36,202 nucleotides of DNA from Trueperaceae bacterium. Its GTDB lineage: Bacteria; Deinococcota; Deinococci; Deinococcales; Trueperaceae. Made by a program: the position numbers and the translations under genes. The DNA is taken from positions 1-36,202 of the forward strand of contig JASBUK010000136.1 of assembly GCA_030147925.1 (NCBI GenBank). The letters are read 5' to 3'. This document shows, in pieces, positions 1-8,810 of this stretch (positions are counted from its first letter, which is position 1; the number at the start of each line of letters is the position of its first letter). Under the pieces are notes generated by a model. The model was not told the DNA's origin, searched no databases, and was given only the letters and a program-made list of their open reading frames with translations.

Positions 1-12
1 TTCTCTATCGTA

Positions 13-57
13 GTCGAGCAGATTGGGCGTCACCGGCCAATCTGCCGCCGACTTTTT
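13..57 (+). terminator. Rho-independent terminator of a plus-strand gene lying before the window
   Basis: A perfect 9-bp stem (GCAGATTGG at 18-26 with CCAATCTGC at 37-45) is flanked by an outer GTCG/CGAC pair and followed by five T at 53-57. It reads as a terminator on the plus strand. A plus-strand transcript probably ends here, converging on the minus-strand USP gene. Confidence 0.7.
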
Positions 58-104
58 GATCGTTTCCCAAACCTTTAAAGATTCGCTTGTCTTGGTAGTT
101 GCGT

Positions 105-674
105 TCACCTTTGACCCCTTTCAACCAAATTGGTCAGCAGCAAGGGCTCGGCAGCAGCTTCTAAAACGGGACGCACCATCATTACCGGCACCCTTACGCT
201 GCGCAGGACTTTTTCGGCCACGCTGCCCATCAAAGCCCGGCTCAAACCACGGCGACCGTGCGTGGCCATCACCACCAGATCAATTTCTTCCTCCTCGACA
301 TAGTCGGCAATCTCCTGGGCGGCGTCGTCCCCAAAGCGTACGGCCAGCAAAACCAAAAAACCCGCTTCTTTTAGCTCTTTTAAGTCCTCGGACATCTCAT
401 CTTTCAGCTCGGCACGAAAACCCTCCCAGATTTGACTGGCGTAAACCGGATGCTCGGCGAGTTCGATATCTCGCTCGCTGTCATAGACCAGTTTTGACCA
501 GCCATCAAAGATCACCGCCCGGGGTGGCACACCGGTGGCTCCTTCGGGGGGAGAGGCGACACGCAGCAGCGTCAGCACATAATCTTTGGGATTTAGCAAG
601 CGGAGCACCGTTTTTAGCACCTGCTGGCTAAACTCCGAGCCGTCAAGCGGGATGAGCGCCTTAAAGCTTGTCAC
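105..674 (-). CDS. Universal stress protein (UspA family)
   Basis: This 189-residue protein has a single Usp domain. It opens with a beta strand ending in P-L-D-G-S, where the family binds ATP phosphate. Its C-terminal part carries ATHGRRG followed nine residues later by GS, the G-2x-G-9x-G-S/T signature of ATP-binding USPs with Ala in the first Gly position. It is longer than the usual 140-150 residues because of an insertion around residues 40-100. The start is GTG at 674, with GGAGG six bases upstream; a nearby ATG runs straight into a stop. It is the last gene of a run with the eRF1-like gene and another USP, so the three are probably co-transcribed. The ligand is not determined by sequence. 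Confidence 0.9.
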   Translation of the reverse strand: MTSFKALIPLDGSEFSQQVLKTVLRLLNPKDYVLTLLRVASPPEGATGVPPRAVIFDGWSKLVYDSERDIELAEHPVYASQIWEGFRAELKDEMSEDLKELKEAGFLVLLAVRFGDDAAQEIADYVEEEEIDLVVMATHGRRGLSRALMGSVAEKVLRSVRVPVMMVRPVLEAAAEPLLLTNLVERGQR

Positions 675-743
675 GGCATCCTCCTTTCTTTAGGTCAGCC
701 ACAGGGCCCGCAACGCTTTGGAAAGCAAACCTCACCTCTTTTG

Positions 744-1901
744 CTACCAGCGCTTGAGCCCGGCCAAACCATCAAACTCACTGCTTAGCTGGGCCTCAGC
801 CTCATTACAGACAAACTCCAGCCGCACACCATAGGCGAGCGCCAGTTCAGGCAATACGTTTTTAAAAAGCTCGAGCTCGTGCTTTTCATCAGGGCAAAGC
901 CGCTGGGCTATTGTGGCCGTTGGTGCTATTAGGCCACTCTCGGTGCAGCGGTAGACCGTCTTATCCAGCGTCCAGGGCAGCACCAGGACATAAAGCCTCC
1001 CTGCTTGTAAGGCCTCTAACACCTCTTCAAAGCCCCAGAGCCCCGACTCGCGAATCTGCGCTAACAAACCTAGCTCCTGCTCACGTTCCAGTTGGCGAAT
1101 GAGTGGCCGCGCCAACTCTAAAAACTCCTGAGCGGAAGCCGCAGGATTGCTGGGCAGCGGCAAACGGCCCACCACCTTTTGGCGCAAGGCTTTGGGCAAA
1201 AGAGCCTCCAGGTCCAGAACTGCTGCGTCCGAACCCATGAGAATCAGGCGATCGATACCTCTGGCTTGTACTGTATCGGCTAAAAGATGTGCGACTTCTT
1301 TGTGAAAGCGGTAAGTCCAGGCTGCCACACGGCGGTCAAACCTATCTTTACCGGCCCCTCCCCGCGCGGGTATACCCACGGCGGTGCCGGTGCGGGCTTC
1401 GGTAAATTTCCGCCAGGCCTCGGGGTCAAGGGGTCGAATCGCGTCTTGCAGTTCTTCAATATCGTCTAGGTAAATTTCAAAGTAGCGCCACTTGGCTTGA
1501 TCTAAGTAGACCAATCCGTAACGCTCCCTTTCATCTAAAGCCAGCAGTAGCGGCGTGGCATAGACCTCACCCCAGCGGGCCAGCACCCCGTTACCGGGCG
1601 TAAGCAGCGGCAAATCGCTTTGAATATAAAAGGTCTGGAACAACTTGAAATCTTTACTGGCAAACACCACCAGGACATGCCCCCGGGGAATGACGTGCTC
1701 GAGCTTTAGTTTGGTGAGCAGGTCGCCGATATAGGATTTGTCGAGCCCCAGAGCGCTCAAGGCCTCTCTGGCCCTTAAGACAAAGGCCTTACCGGCATTT
1801 TCGGGCTTGGCCGGGTTCACATCCAAATATAAGGACAAGACCGGCTGCTTATAAGGAATAATAACCCGATGAAGGGTCTGAATAGCCTCTTGTCCAATCA
1901 C
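744..1901 (-). CDS. Bacterial eRF1-like protein (baeRF / VLRF1-type)
   Basis: This 385-residue cytosolic protein resembles the bacterial eRF1-like (baeRF) group. The N-terminal half begins with the typical VLSLYLDVNPAKPEN stretch. A loop at about residues 175-190, rich in Gly and Arg, precedes a helix beginning AAWTYRFHKEVAHLL, which occupies the place of the eRF1 peptidyl-release loop. The C-terminal third looks like an L7Ae-like fold. It is not a normal release factor because no clear GGQ is present. Members are thought to act on ribosomes or nascent chains, often under stress. The start is GTG at 1901 with GGAGGTG just upstream. It sits between two USP genes with short gaps, which supports a stress role. 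Family assignment is from recognised pattern, not a search. Confidence 0.7.
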   Translation of the reverse strand: MIGQEAIQTLHRVIIPYKQPVLSLYLDVNPAKPENAGKAFVLRAREALSALGLDKSYIGDLLTKLKLEHVIPRGHVLVVFASKDFKLFQTFYIQSDLPLLTPGNGVLARWGEVYATPLLLALDERERYGLVYLDQAKWRYFEIYLDDIEELQDAIRPLDPEAWRKFTEARTGTAVGIPARGGAGKDRFDRRVAAWTYRFHKEVAHLLADTVQARGIDRLILMGSDAAVLDLEALLPKALRQKVVGRLPLPSNPAASAQEFLELARPLIRQLEREQELGLLAQIRESGLWGFEEVLEALQAGRLYVLVLPWTLDKTVYRCTESGLIAPTATIAQRLCPDEKHELELFKNVLPELALAYGVRLEFVCNEAEAQLSSEFDGLAGLKRW

Positions 1902-1933
1902 GATTCCACCTCCAAAGCTATTGAGCGATGGCG

Positions 1934-2389
1934 TTATTGATCCTGCGTTTTTGCTACGCAGCGGATGACCAAATGAGGCTTTGCCGATCTGCGCAACAAG
2001 GCTTCGGTCACCGAACCCAGCAGTACTCGGTCAAAACCCCCGCGCCCGTGGGTCCCTATTACCACCAGGTCATAGTCAGGCTCGAGCTCAAGGATGGCTT
2101 TAGCCGGGCGCTTGCCCTCAACGAGCAGGCTTTTGGCGTTAAGCCCTGCTCGCTGGGCACAGACCTGGGCTTTTCTTAGGCTATATTCCGCATGGCGCTT
2201 TAGATCGGCATAGAGTGCCGGCTGATACGGCCCCCCCTCCGAAGCGGTATAAAGAGCCCGCAAGGGATTATCCAGGACATAAACAAAGGTCAAATCAGCA
2301 GCCAAAGTTTTAGCCAAAGCCAAAGCCTGCGACACAGCCTGCTCACTGCAGCTGCTGCCGTCGATGGGCATCAGGATGCGCTTGTACAC
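1934..2389 (-). CDS. Universal stress protein (UspA family)
   Basis: This 151-residue protein is a canonical single-domain USP. It starts with MYKRILMPIDGSSCSEQA and carries GTHGRGG, then GS after nine residues, so the full ATP-binding signature is present. The start codon is GTG at 2389 with AGGAGG eight bases upstream. It is the first gene of the minus-strand run USP, eRF1-like, USP. The gap to the next gene is about 30 bases, consistent with one transcript. Confidence 0.92.
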   Translation of the reverse strand: MYKRILMPIDGSSCSEQAVSQALALAKTLAADLTFVYVLDNPLRALYTASEGGPYQPALYADLKRHAEYSLRKAQVCAQRAGLNAKSLLVEGKRPAKAILELEPDYDLVVIGTHGRGGFDRVLLGSVTEALLRRSAKPHLVIRCVAKTQDQ

Positions 2390-2477
2390 AACTCTTGCCT
2401 CCTTTGGCGAGGCTCTCTGGCAACCCTAAAACCTAATTCTGTACTTTTGAGTATAGGCTCTAGCAGTTACTTTTTGT

Positions 2478-2497
2478 AGATGACGAACGTCCCGAAA
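2478..2497. repeat. 20-bp intergenic repeat, copy 1
   Basis: The sequence AGATGACGAACGTCCCGAAA is present here and again, base for base, at 13021-13040. Both copies are in non-coding DNA and in the same orientation. The core contains the small inverted repeat GACG-AA-CGTC. It may be a protein-binding site or part of a dispersed element; function is unknown. Confidence 0.75.
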
Positions 2498-2508
2498 AAG
2501 GCAGTGGC

Positions 2509-2600
2509 TGGTGAGTAGTTAGTAGTAGGTAGTTTGTAGGAAAATCTCCCCTTTCCTCTTTCCACTTTTTACTTTCTACATTTTTTTTACTTTCCACTGA
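2509..2600 (+). repeat. Heptamer-based intergenic element, copy A
   Basis: A stretch of 7-bp units of the form RGTRGTN (about 2514-2541: AGTAGTT, AGTAGTA, GGTAGTT, TGTAGGA) is followed by a pyrimidine-rich tail with ACTTTCCACT-like words up to 2600. The same layout occurs at 11300-11526, 15059-15113 (inverted) and 26250-26335. It occupies most of the gap between the USP gene and the zinc-ribbon gene. No coding potential is seen. Confidence 0.75.
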
Positions 2601-2681
2601 CCATCCAATTCGTTATCATATAGACAAGTCGGAGTTTTTTGGCCTTTTAAGCCTGGTTTTTTTAGCAAAGGGGTGAAAACG

Positions 2682-2888
2682 ATGGCCGAAGCCTTAGTAG
2701 CAAAATGCCCTGCCTGTGATGGTCTTATTGATTTGCCAAACGCCTCTGTTGGCCTGCAAGTCGAATGTCCGGATTGCGAAGAACTGCTGATTATCAGCTC
2801 GCTTAAACCTTCTGCGCTGAGCTACGCGCTGGATATGGAAGAAGAGGCCAGCTTTGCCAATGAGGACGCCCGGCGACAGGAACGTTAG
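2682..2888 (+). CDS. LysW-like zinc-ribbon protein without the carrier C-terminus
   Basis: This 68-residue acidic protein contains CPAC at residues 9-12 and CPDC at 29-32, a four-Cys zinc ribbon. The order and spacing resemble LysW, the amino-group carrier of the alpha-aminoadipate lysine pathway. LysW proteins end in EDWGE, whose last Glu is loaded with substrate. Here the C-terminus ends in arginine-rich residues and has no Trp, so the carrier function is unlikely. ATG at 2682 is preferred because AGGGG lies eight bases upstream; a GTG at 2673 is also possible. The gene stands alone among stress genes, with no lysine or arginine biosynthesis genes near. Its stop overlaps that of the convergent tandem USP by four bases. 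Confidence 0.75.
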   Translation: MAEALVAKCPACDGLIDLPNASVGLQVECPDCEELLIISSLKPSALSYALDMEEEASFANEDARRQER

Positions 2889-3730
2889 CGTACTACCAAG
2901 ACCGGCAGCTCGAGCCTGCCCAAGAGGTTCTGAAACTCCGCCTCTTTGAGCAGCGGGCTGCTTCCCGGCAAAATCAACACGCCCCCGTCTTCGCTTTGGG
3001 CCAGTTTGGCAATCTGCTCACCTTGTAGTGTGGCCAAGCACCGGTAGCGCACCTTGGCCACTCCCAAAGATTTAAGCCTTTCGCTTGCGGCCGCCTGTAA
3101 ACGCTCGGCGTCCTCGCTAGCAGCGCCGGGGATGAGCACCAACAAACCATCTTCTTTGCCGTGCAAAATCGCCGCGGCCAAGTCCAGCCCTGCCACAGCC
3201 TGGCTGCTGTCAAAAAGCACCATCAAAGGATGGCTCAAATCGATGTCGCGCTCGAGCAACAAAACCGAGCCGCTAGCCTGCGCCAAGACCGTACGGGCGG
3301 TGGCTCCCAACCCTCGTTTACCGGGGCGTGACCAGCCCGTCTTGCCCAGAGTGATCAAGTCAGAGACCGATGCCGCCGCTAAGACCTCGGTGACGACTGC
3401 ACCGCGCGTGACCCGAAAAGACCAGCGCACCTTCGAGTGTTTGGCCGCCGCTTCGAGCGCTCGACGCGCCCTTCCCGCCTGCAATCTGAGCTCTTGCTCG
3501 AGCCCGGCTTTATCAAGGTCGCGCAACACCCCGGAAAAGGACACGATCTGGCGCTCATAGGGTAGTTCGGCCACCTTGAGCAGCTCTATGTCTTCGACGA
3601 ACAAACCCAAAAGCTCGGCCTCTAGCTCCGCGGCCAACTCGGCAGCCGCCGCCAGCGCCGAAAAGCTGTGCGAAGAAGCGTCCAAGGCCACCAATATTCG
3701 CCTGATTTTCGCGGCCATCATCCCGCTCAT
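2885..3730 (-). CDS. Tandem universal stress protein (two Usp-like domains)
   Basis: This 281-residue protein contains an N-terminal Usp domain starting IRRILVALDASSHSFSALAA and a second, shorter Usp-like half from about residue 165. Neither half shows a clean G-2x-G-9x-G-S motif: the first has GKTGWSRPGKRGLGATA in that region, and the second ends with LPGSSPLL. It may therefore bind nucleotide weakly or differently. The start codon at 3730 overlaps the stop of the Lon-type protease gene by four bases (ATGA), so the two are translationally coupled. This suggests the USP serves with the protease, perhaps as a sensor or adaptor; that role is inference. Confidence 0.85.
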   Translation of the reverse strand: MSGMMAAKIRRILVALDASSHSFSALAAAAELAAELEAELLGLFVEDIELLKVAELPYERQIVSFSGVLRDLDKAGLEQELRLQAGRARRALEAAAKHSKVRWSFRVTRGAVVTEVLAAASVSDLITLGKTGWSRPGKRGLGATARTVLAQASGSVLLLERDIDLSHPLMVLFDSSQAVAGLDLAAAILHGKEDGLLVLIPGAASEDAERLQAAASERLKSLGVAKVRYRCLATLQGEQIAKLAQSEDGGVLILPGSSPLLKEAEFQNLLGRLELPVLVVR

Positions 3731-6123
3731 TCCTGCTGCTGTGGCTGTGCAGCGGCGGCAAAGGCGGCACGCGCCGCCGACAATTCCTTCAAACGCTGAG
3801 TGACCAAAAAGTTGACGCTGCCCTCAGGATAATCACCGGCCTCATTAAGCTCACCCGCAGGCAGACCGCTGAGTATCTCCATGCCCTGATCGATACTGTC
3901 TACCGGATAGACATGAAACCTGTCGGCTCGAGCCGCCTCAACGACATCCTGGCGCAGCATAAGATGCTTGACATTGGCTTTGGGAATGATTACACCCTGC
4001 TCGCCGGAAAGCCCCCGGGCTTTACAAAGGTCAAAAAAGCCCTCAATCTTTTCATTTACACCGCCAATGGGCTGTACTTCGCCGTGCTGATTAACCGAGC
4101 CTGTCACCGCTAAGGACTGCCTGAGCGGCAGTTCGGCAATGGCTGATAGCAGTGCATAAAGCTCAGCAGACGAGGCGCTGTCACCCTCGATGCCGCCATA
4201 AGACTGTTCAAAAACCAAACTGGCTGCCAAAGACAGCGGTTGCGCCCGGGCATAACGAGCGCCTAAAAACCCGGAGAGAATGAACACGCCCTTGGCATGC
4301 AGGGGGCCGCCCAGTTCCACTTCGCGCTCAATATCAATTACCTCGCCCTCGCCCAGCCTCACCCTGGCGGTGATGCGGCTGGGGCGTCCAAAGCTGAAGT
4401 TGCCCAGTTGCAAGACCGAAAGTCCGTTGACCTGCCCGACCTTGGTGCCGGCGGTGTCAATATAAATGGTGTCGCACAAAATCTCTTGCTGTATACGCTC
4501 TCTTATGCGGTCGGCTCGGTAGGTCTGGGCATCTATGGCAGTTTGCACGTCAGCCGCCGTCACCACGCCGTTAGCGGATTGTCCGGCCCAGTAATCCGCC
4601 TCGCGCAAGAGGTCTGCTAAGTCGGCAATACGGGCGCTAAGCTTTTCGCCGTCGCCCACCAAGCGCGAGCTTTGCTCAATTACGCGGGCAACGGCAGCCT
4701 TGTCAAAAGCACGCAGTTTTTCCTTGCGGATCAAGGTGGCCAAGAGCCGGGCATAAAGCAAATGATGTTCGGAGCTGCGCTCAATATCATCATGAAAATC
4801 CGCAGCCACCTTAAAAAGCTCGCTAAATTCAGGGTCATAGGCGCAGAGCAGATAATAAAGCAGGCGATCACCCAGCAAAACCACCTTGACATCAAGGGGT
4901 ACTGCTTCCGGCTCTAAAGAAACCGTGCTTATCAGGCTGAGCGCCTGGCCCAGCGATTCAATGCGAATCTGCAGGGCGCGCAAGGCCCGCTTTAAGCCTT
5001 CCCAGGCATAGGGTTGTAGCAAAACTTTACGAGCATCTAAAAGCAGATAACCGCCGTTGGCCCGGTGCAAAGCACCAGGCTTGATCAGCATAAAGTCGGT
5101 CACCAAGGTGCCCATCTGGGCAATGTGTTCAATGCGGCCAATGAGATTGGCAAAGCTGGGGTTGTCTTCGTATACGACCGGAGCGGCAGTAGAAGCACCA
5201 TGATCGACCAGCACATTTATCTGATAGCGACGTTTTATGCTCGAGCCTTCACCGGCAGCTTGTCCATCCTTGGTCCGCAAAAAGTCTCGGGCGTTATCAA
5301 TGATGTCCTTTTGTACCTCAAGAAGATAATCGAGTACTTCGGCATGCCCGGCATATTTCTCACGGAGTTCGTCAATGAGGTGACCCACAGAAAAATCGGT
5401 GGTCTCGCGGTTTAGCTCACGAATCTTGCTGCGCATTTCCCGTTCCCAGCGGGGAATTTCGCGCAGAATTTTTTGCAAGCGCTCTTGTAACTGCTCAATG
5501 TCTCCCTGCAAGCGCTTTTGCTCTTCTTCCGGCAACTTCTTAAAGGCCTCCGGGGTGACGACTTCACCATCTTTTACCGGGGCGAAAATCATTCCCACCG
5601 GCGTGTGCAGCAGGGCAAAGCCATGCGTCTTGGCATGTTGCTGAATATCGTCAAAGGCCTGTTCTGGACGCTGCTTGAATTCTTCTTCGATGCTGTGCAA
5701 ACGGGCCTGATACTCGTCGCTCTCAAAAGCTACGGGCAAGACGCTGCTTATTTCCTCGACCAGCGTGTCCATATCCTCGCTGAGCTGTCTGGCCATGCCC
5801 GCCGGCAACATCAGCCGTGAAGGTTTATTGGCCGCCGCAAAATTATGAACATAGCAAAGGTCGTGGGGTATCGGTCTTTTTTCGGCCTGTTGGGTCAAAA
5901 AATGCTCGGCCAAAAAATGCTTGCCCATGCCGCTCGGCCCCAGGGCAAAAACGTTGTAGCCATCGTGATCGATGCCCACAGCAAAGCGCACCGCCTCCAC
6001 GGCGCGTGGCTGACCGACTATTTCGGCATCGTTGCCAAGCTCTGCCGTGGTGACAAAATCAAACTGCTCGGGATCGCAGCTTCGGCGCAGGGCCTCGGGT
6101 GTCAATTCTCCAGGCGTTTTCAT
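3727..6123 (-). CDS. Lon-family (S16) ATP-dependent protease, LonB/YcbZ-like
   Basis: This 798-residue protein combines an AAA+ ATPase with a C-terminal Lon protease domain. Walker A is GPSGMGKH at residues 62-69, close to the N-terminus, so the long substrate-recognition N-domain of LonA is absent. A coiled-coil-rich insertion spans about residues 150-270. The proteolytic dyad is Ser649 (GDSAS) and Lys692 (GGVNEKIEG), 43 residues apart, as in classical Lon. No transmembrane segment is evident, unlike archaeal LonB, so it fits the cytosolic YcbZ-like group. It would degrade damaged or regulatory proteins using ATP. It is coupled to the tandem USP downstream. A 10-bp inverted repeat and a pair of 12-bp direct repeats lie upstream. 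Confidence 0.9.
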   Translation of the reverse strand: MKTPGELTPEALRRSCDPEQFDFVTTAELGNDAEIVGQPRAVEAVRFAVGIDHDGYNVFALGPSGMGKHFLAEHFLTQQAEKRPIPHDLCYVHNFAAANKPSRLMLPAGMARQLSEDMDTLVEEISSVLPVAFESDEYQARLHSIEEEFKQRPEQAFDDIQQHAKTHGFALLHTPVGMIFAPVKDGEVVTPEAFKKLPEEEQKRLQGDIEQLQERLQKILREIPRWEREMRSKIRELNRETTDFSVGHLIDELREKYAGHAEVLDYLLEVQKDIIDNARDFLRTKDGQAAGEGSSIKRRYQINVLVDHGASTAAPVVYEDNPSFANLIGRIEHIAQMGTLVTDFMLIKPGALHRANGGYLLLDARKVLLQPYAWEGLKRALRALQIRIESLGQALSLISTVSLEPEAVPLDVKVVLLGDRLLYYLLCAYDPEFSELFKVAADFHDDIERSSEHHLLYARLLATLIRKEKLRAFDKAAVARVIEQSSRLVGDGEKLSARIADLADLLREADYWAGQSANGVVTAADVQTAIDAQTYRADRIRERIQQEILCDTIYIDTAGTKVGQVNGLSVLQLGNFSFGRPSRITARVRLGEGEVIDIEREVELGGPLHAKGVFILSGFLGARYARAQPLSLAASLVFEQSYGGIEGDSASSAELYALLSAIAELPLRQSLAVTGSVNQHGEVQPIGGVNEKIEGFFDLCKARGLSGEQGVIIPKANVKHLMLRQDVVEAARADRFHVYPVDSIDQGMEILSGLPAGELNEAGDYPEGSVNFLVTQRLKELSAARAAFAAAAQPQQQE

Positions 6124-6173
6124 TGCTTATCGTCTCCCAAAGATGTCGTCACGGTTTCCGTTATTGGGCTTTT

Positions 6174-6252
6174 GCTCTGCTCTGCAGCCTGTTATTTTAG
6201 TTTAGAGCAGAGCGGTAAGCTTGCTGGCTCGTTGGACACAATTTTAGTTTAG
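6174..6252. promoter_or_regulatory. Inverted and direct repeats upstream of the Lon-type gene
   Basis: GCTCTGCTCT at 6174-6183 pairs perfectly with AGAGCAGAGC at 6204-6213. The 12-mer ATTTTAGTTTAG occurs at 6194-6205 and again at 6241-6252. The region separates the end of the hydrogenase operon from the Lon-type gene, both on the minus strand. No T-run follows the hairpin, so it is more likely an operator or RNA structure than a simple terminator. Confidence 0.45.
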
Positions 6253-6260
6253 GGCTTATC

Positions 6261-6743
6261 CTAGCAGCTGTGCCCAGGGCTGTAAATGTCGTCTTTAACT
6301 TGCTGTAGCAAAGTCGACATGGCCTGCTTTAGTTCGAGCGACAAACCCTCACCCAGTTCAAAATCTGCGCCTTCAAGCCCGTAAACCGTCAGCGACTCGG
6401 GCAACTGGCCTAAAGCCCTGGCCAATTCGATAACCTCCGCTAGGCCAAAATCGTGGCTGGAAAACCGGAAAAACTGCGCTGGCAGAGGCTCTTTATCTGC
6501 CCTGAAGCAGTGCAGCGTCCCGGCAGGAGACCCGGAGGAAACCGCGTCTAACACCACGACCTGCACGGCATCTTGCCACCAGTCCAATAGTGCCAGGGGC
6601 TCGCCCAAGACCTTGACTACCACGCCCGGTAAGGCCTCGGCCTCCAGAAATCTTGCCAGCCGGAGTCCAGCGCCGTCGTCATGGCGAGCGGCATTGCCTA
6701 GACCGATCACCAAAACCGGGGCGGGCTCAGTCTCGCTCGACAT
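6261..6743 (-). CDS. [NiFe]-hydrogenase maturation endopeptidase (HycI/HyaD/HoxW family)
   Basis: This 160-residue protein starts with [21 protein letters not shown], the conserved N-terminus of hydrogenase maturation proteases, with the Gly-Asp region that senses nickel. A second conserved segment, [17 protein letters not shown], follows. It should remove the short C-terminal peptide from the large subunit after the NiFe(CN)2CO centre is inserted. The start ATG at 6743 overlaps the large-subunit gene by 17 bases, so enzyme and protease are co-translated. No hypA-F genes are in the window, so the rest of maturation must be encoded elsewhere. Confidence 0.9.
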   Translation of the reverse strand: MSSETEPAPVLVIGLGNAARHDDGAGLRLARFLEAEALPGVVVKVLGEPLALLDWWQDAVQVVVLDAVSSGSPAGTLHCFRADKEPLPAQFFRFSSHDFGLAEVIELARALGQLPESLTVYGLEGADFELGEGLSLELKQAMSTLLQQVKDDIYSPGHSC

Positions 6744-8037
6744 GGAGTTTCAAAAAGTGCGTGGCGCAGGAAATACAGGGGTCGTAGTTGCGAATCGCCT
6801 GCTCGCATTGCCACTGCAAGTCCTGATCCGAAAGTTTAAGCGACTGCGCCACAAAACCATATAAATCCTGCTCGATGACCTTTTGGTTTTGCGAGGTCGG
6901 CGGCACGATCTTGGCGCTTAGAATCGTACCCGTCTCGTCAAAACTATAACGATGATAGAGAATCCCTCGTGGCGCCTCTGTGCAGCCATAGCCGGTGGCA
7001 GCTCGGGGCTTAAGTTCGACAAAGGGTTTTTCTGGCATCTCATAGTCAGCAATGATGCGCAAAGCTTCATCGCAGGCATAAAGCGTTTCTACGCTGCGCA
7101 CAATAATGCTCTTAAAGGGATTACGGCAAACCTTAGCTAGTCCGGCTTCGCGAGCCGCTTCTTGGGCCAGGGGCGAAAGCCTGTCAAAATTCAGGCTGTA
7201 GCGAGCTAGCGGCCCTACAAAGTAAGGCCCTCGGGCAGCTAAACGAGAGTGTAGCGCCGTGCTGTGCGGCTCATGTTCTTCGCTAAAATGCTCTTCATAT
7301 TCCCGTACAGCGATATCTAAACCCTTATTGGAAACCAGCCGCCCTTCGTTAAGGGGATATTCCTCCGGGTGCGCCAGAGCCACGAATTCATAGTCCTGTT
7401 CGAAATCTGCAAAGTTAAAACCGGAGACCCATTTGACCGTGGCTAAGGCCGCTTCGCGGGCTTGCTTAAGCTTCTCGCGAATATCCTTGAACTCGGACAC
7501 GCGCGGTACTCGGTAAAAACCACCTACACGCACATTGATGGGGTGAATTTCCCGGCCACCCAAAAGTGTCATCAGTTCATTGCCGGTCTTTTTAAGCTCT
7601 AAACCTCGCTGGACTATCTCCGGATAATCGGCGGCCATGTGGATGGCGCTTTCATAGCCTAAAAAGTCCGGGGCGTGCAACAGATAGATATGCAGGGCGT
7701 GGCTTTCAATCCATTCGGCACAATAAAGCAACCTTCTTAGCTCACGCAGCGGCCCCTCAACCCGTACGCCAAAGGCATCTTCGATGGCATGGCAAGAACT
7801 CATCTGGTAAGCCACCGGGCAAATGCCGCAAATGCGCGCGGTAATGTCCGGCGGTTCGGTATAGGCCCGCCCCTGCAAAAAGGCCTCGAAAAAGCGCGGC
7901 GGCTCGTATATCTTGAGCTTGACATCGCTGACTTTGTCGCCCTTTAGCTTGATATACATGGCCCCTTCGCCCTCGACGCGGGCCAGCGCTTCTACCTTGA
8001 TGGTGCGCGTTTTACTGCGCTTATTGCTTACGGTCAT
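6727..8037 (-). CDS. hydA: [NiFe]-hydrogenase large (alpha) subunit, group 3b-like
   Basis: This is a 436-residue large subunit. The nickel-binding motifs are present: RICGIC with Cys70 and Cys73 near the N-terminus and DPCISCATH with Cys421 and Cys424 near the end. Cleavage after His427 would release a nine-residue peptide. In the first motif the place where many groups have His (RxCGxCxxxH) is Tyr. The start is ATG at 8037; a longer open frame to 8196 only reads through the small-subunit gene and gives a non-hydrogenase, Arg/Trp-rich sequence. The stop of the small-subunit gene lies 14 bases inside this gene. With the beta, gamma and delta genes upstream it should form a soluble NAD(P)-linked enzyme. 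Confidence 0.93.
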   Translation of the reverse strand: MTVSNKRSKTRTIKVEALARVEGEGAMYIKLKGDKVSDVKLKIYEPPRFFEAFLQGRAYTEPPDITARICGICPVAYQMSSCHAIEDAFGVRVEGPLRELRRLLYCAEWIESHALHIYLLHAPDFLGYESAIHMAADYPEIVQRGLELKKTGNELMTLLGGREIHPINVRVGGFYRVPRVSEFKDIREKLKQAREAALATVKWVSGFNFADFEQDYEFVALAHPEEYPLNEGRLVSNKGLDIAVREYEEHFSEEHEPHSTALHSRLAARGPYFVGPLARYSLNFDRLSPLAQEAAREAGLAKVCRNPFKSIIVRSVETLYACDEALRIIADYEMPEKPFVELKPRAATGYGCTEAPRGILYHRYSFDETGTILSAKIVPPTSQNQKVIEQDLYGFVAQSLKLSDQDLQWQCEQAIRNYDPCISCATHFLKLHVERD

Positions 8038-8809
8038 GCGCCTCACTCTCCTTACGGAACGGCCCCGCATAGGCGTTAAAAGTGCGTAGCGCCCGCAGCA
8101 AATCCAAGTCGCTGGCATCCAGCTCGGTCTGCCACCAGGCCGCCAGCGAGACGGTATTGGGCGTCTCCATGGGGCCAAAACAGCCATAGCAACCACGGTT
8201 GTAAGCCGGGCAAAGCGCCCCGCAGCCCGCTTGTGTTACCGGCCCTAAGCAGGCCGTTCCCTGCGCGACCATCACGCAGGTTGTCCCCCGGCGCTTGCAC
8301 TCTAAACAGACGCTGCTGGCCGGGGTGTTGGGTTTGCGCCCATACAAAAAGGCGCTGAGCACTTCGAGAAGTTGTTGTTTGCTGATTGGACAACCGCGCA
8401 GCTCAAAGTCAACAAAGACATGATCGGCAATGGGCGTGGACTTAGCGAGGCTGTCAATGTATTTGGGCTGGGCGTAAACCACGGATACAAACTCTTGAAC
8501 ATCTTTAAAGTTACGCAGCGCCTGAATGCCGCCGGCGGTGGCGCAAGCGCCGATGGTGACAAGCGTCTTGGAAGCGCGGCGCACTTGCTGAATGCGCTTG
8601 GCATCGTGCGGTGTGGTGATAGAGCCTTCGACCAGCGAAAGATCATAAGGACCTTTAACTACCGCCCGTGAGGCTTCTAAAAAGTTGGCAATTTCGACCT
8701 CGCCGGCAATTGCTAAGAGTTCGTCCTCACAATCCAAGAGGCTGAGTTGGCAGCCGTCACAAGAAGCAAACTTCCAGACGGCCAGTTTGGGTTTGCGTGC
8801 CCTGGTCAC
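8021..8809 (-). CDS. hydD: [NiFe]-hydrogenase small (delta) subunit
   Basis: This 262-residue iron-sulfur subunit lacks the twin-arginine signal of membrane uptake hydrogenases, so it is cytosolic. It begins [17 protein letters not shown], with Cys17 and Cys20 for the proximal [4Fe-4S] cluster, then [10 protein letters not shown] and LRGCPISK. The C-terminal part has many more Cys (residues about 165-215, including CLEC and CYGCFGP) for the medial and distal clusters. The start is GTG at 8809 with GGGAGG upstream, just one base after the stop of the gamma gene. It passes electrons from the NiFe site to the flavin subunit. Confidence 0.93.
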   Translation of the reverse strand: MTRARKPKLAVWKFASCDGCQLSLLDCEDELLAIAGEVEIANFLEASRAVVKGPYDLSLVEGSITTPHDAKRIQQVRRASKTLVTIGACATAGGIQALRNFKDVQEFVSVVYAQPKYIDSLAKSTPIADHVFVDFELRGCPISKQQLLEVLSAFLYGRKPNTPASSVCLECKRRGTTCVMVAQGTACLGPVTQAGCGALCPAYNRGCYGCFGPMETPNTVSLAAWWQTELDASDLDLLRALRTFNAYAGPFRKESEAHDRKQ

Positions 8810-8810
8810 T

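Noticed and set aside
2885-3730. Assigning a clear ATP-binding role to the tandem USP
   Set aside because: Neither half has an intact G-2x-G-9x-G-S/T motif, so only the fold is claimed.
5065-5415. Plus-strand frames inside the Lon-type gene
   Set aside because: They are antisense to a protein with intact Walker and Ser-Lys dyad motifs. No independent support exists.
8038-8196. An N-terminal extension of the hydrogenase large subunit
   Set aside because: The extra 53 codons lie inside the small-subunit gene and encode an Arg/Trp-rich sequence unlike any large subunit. ATG at 8037 fits the family.
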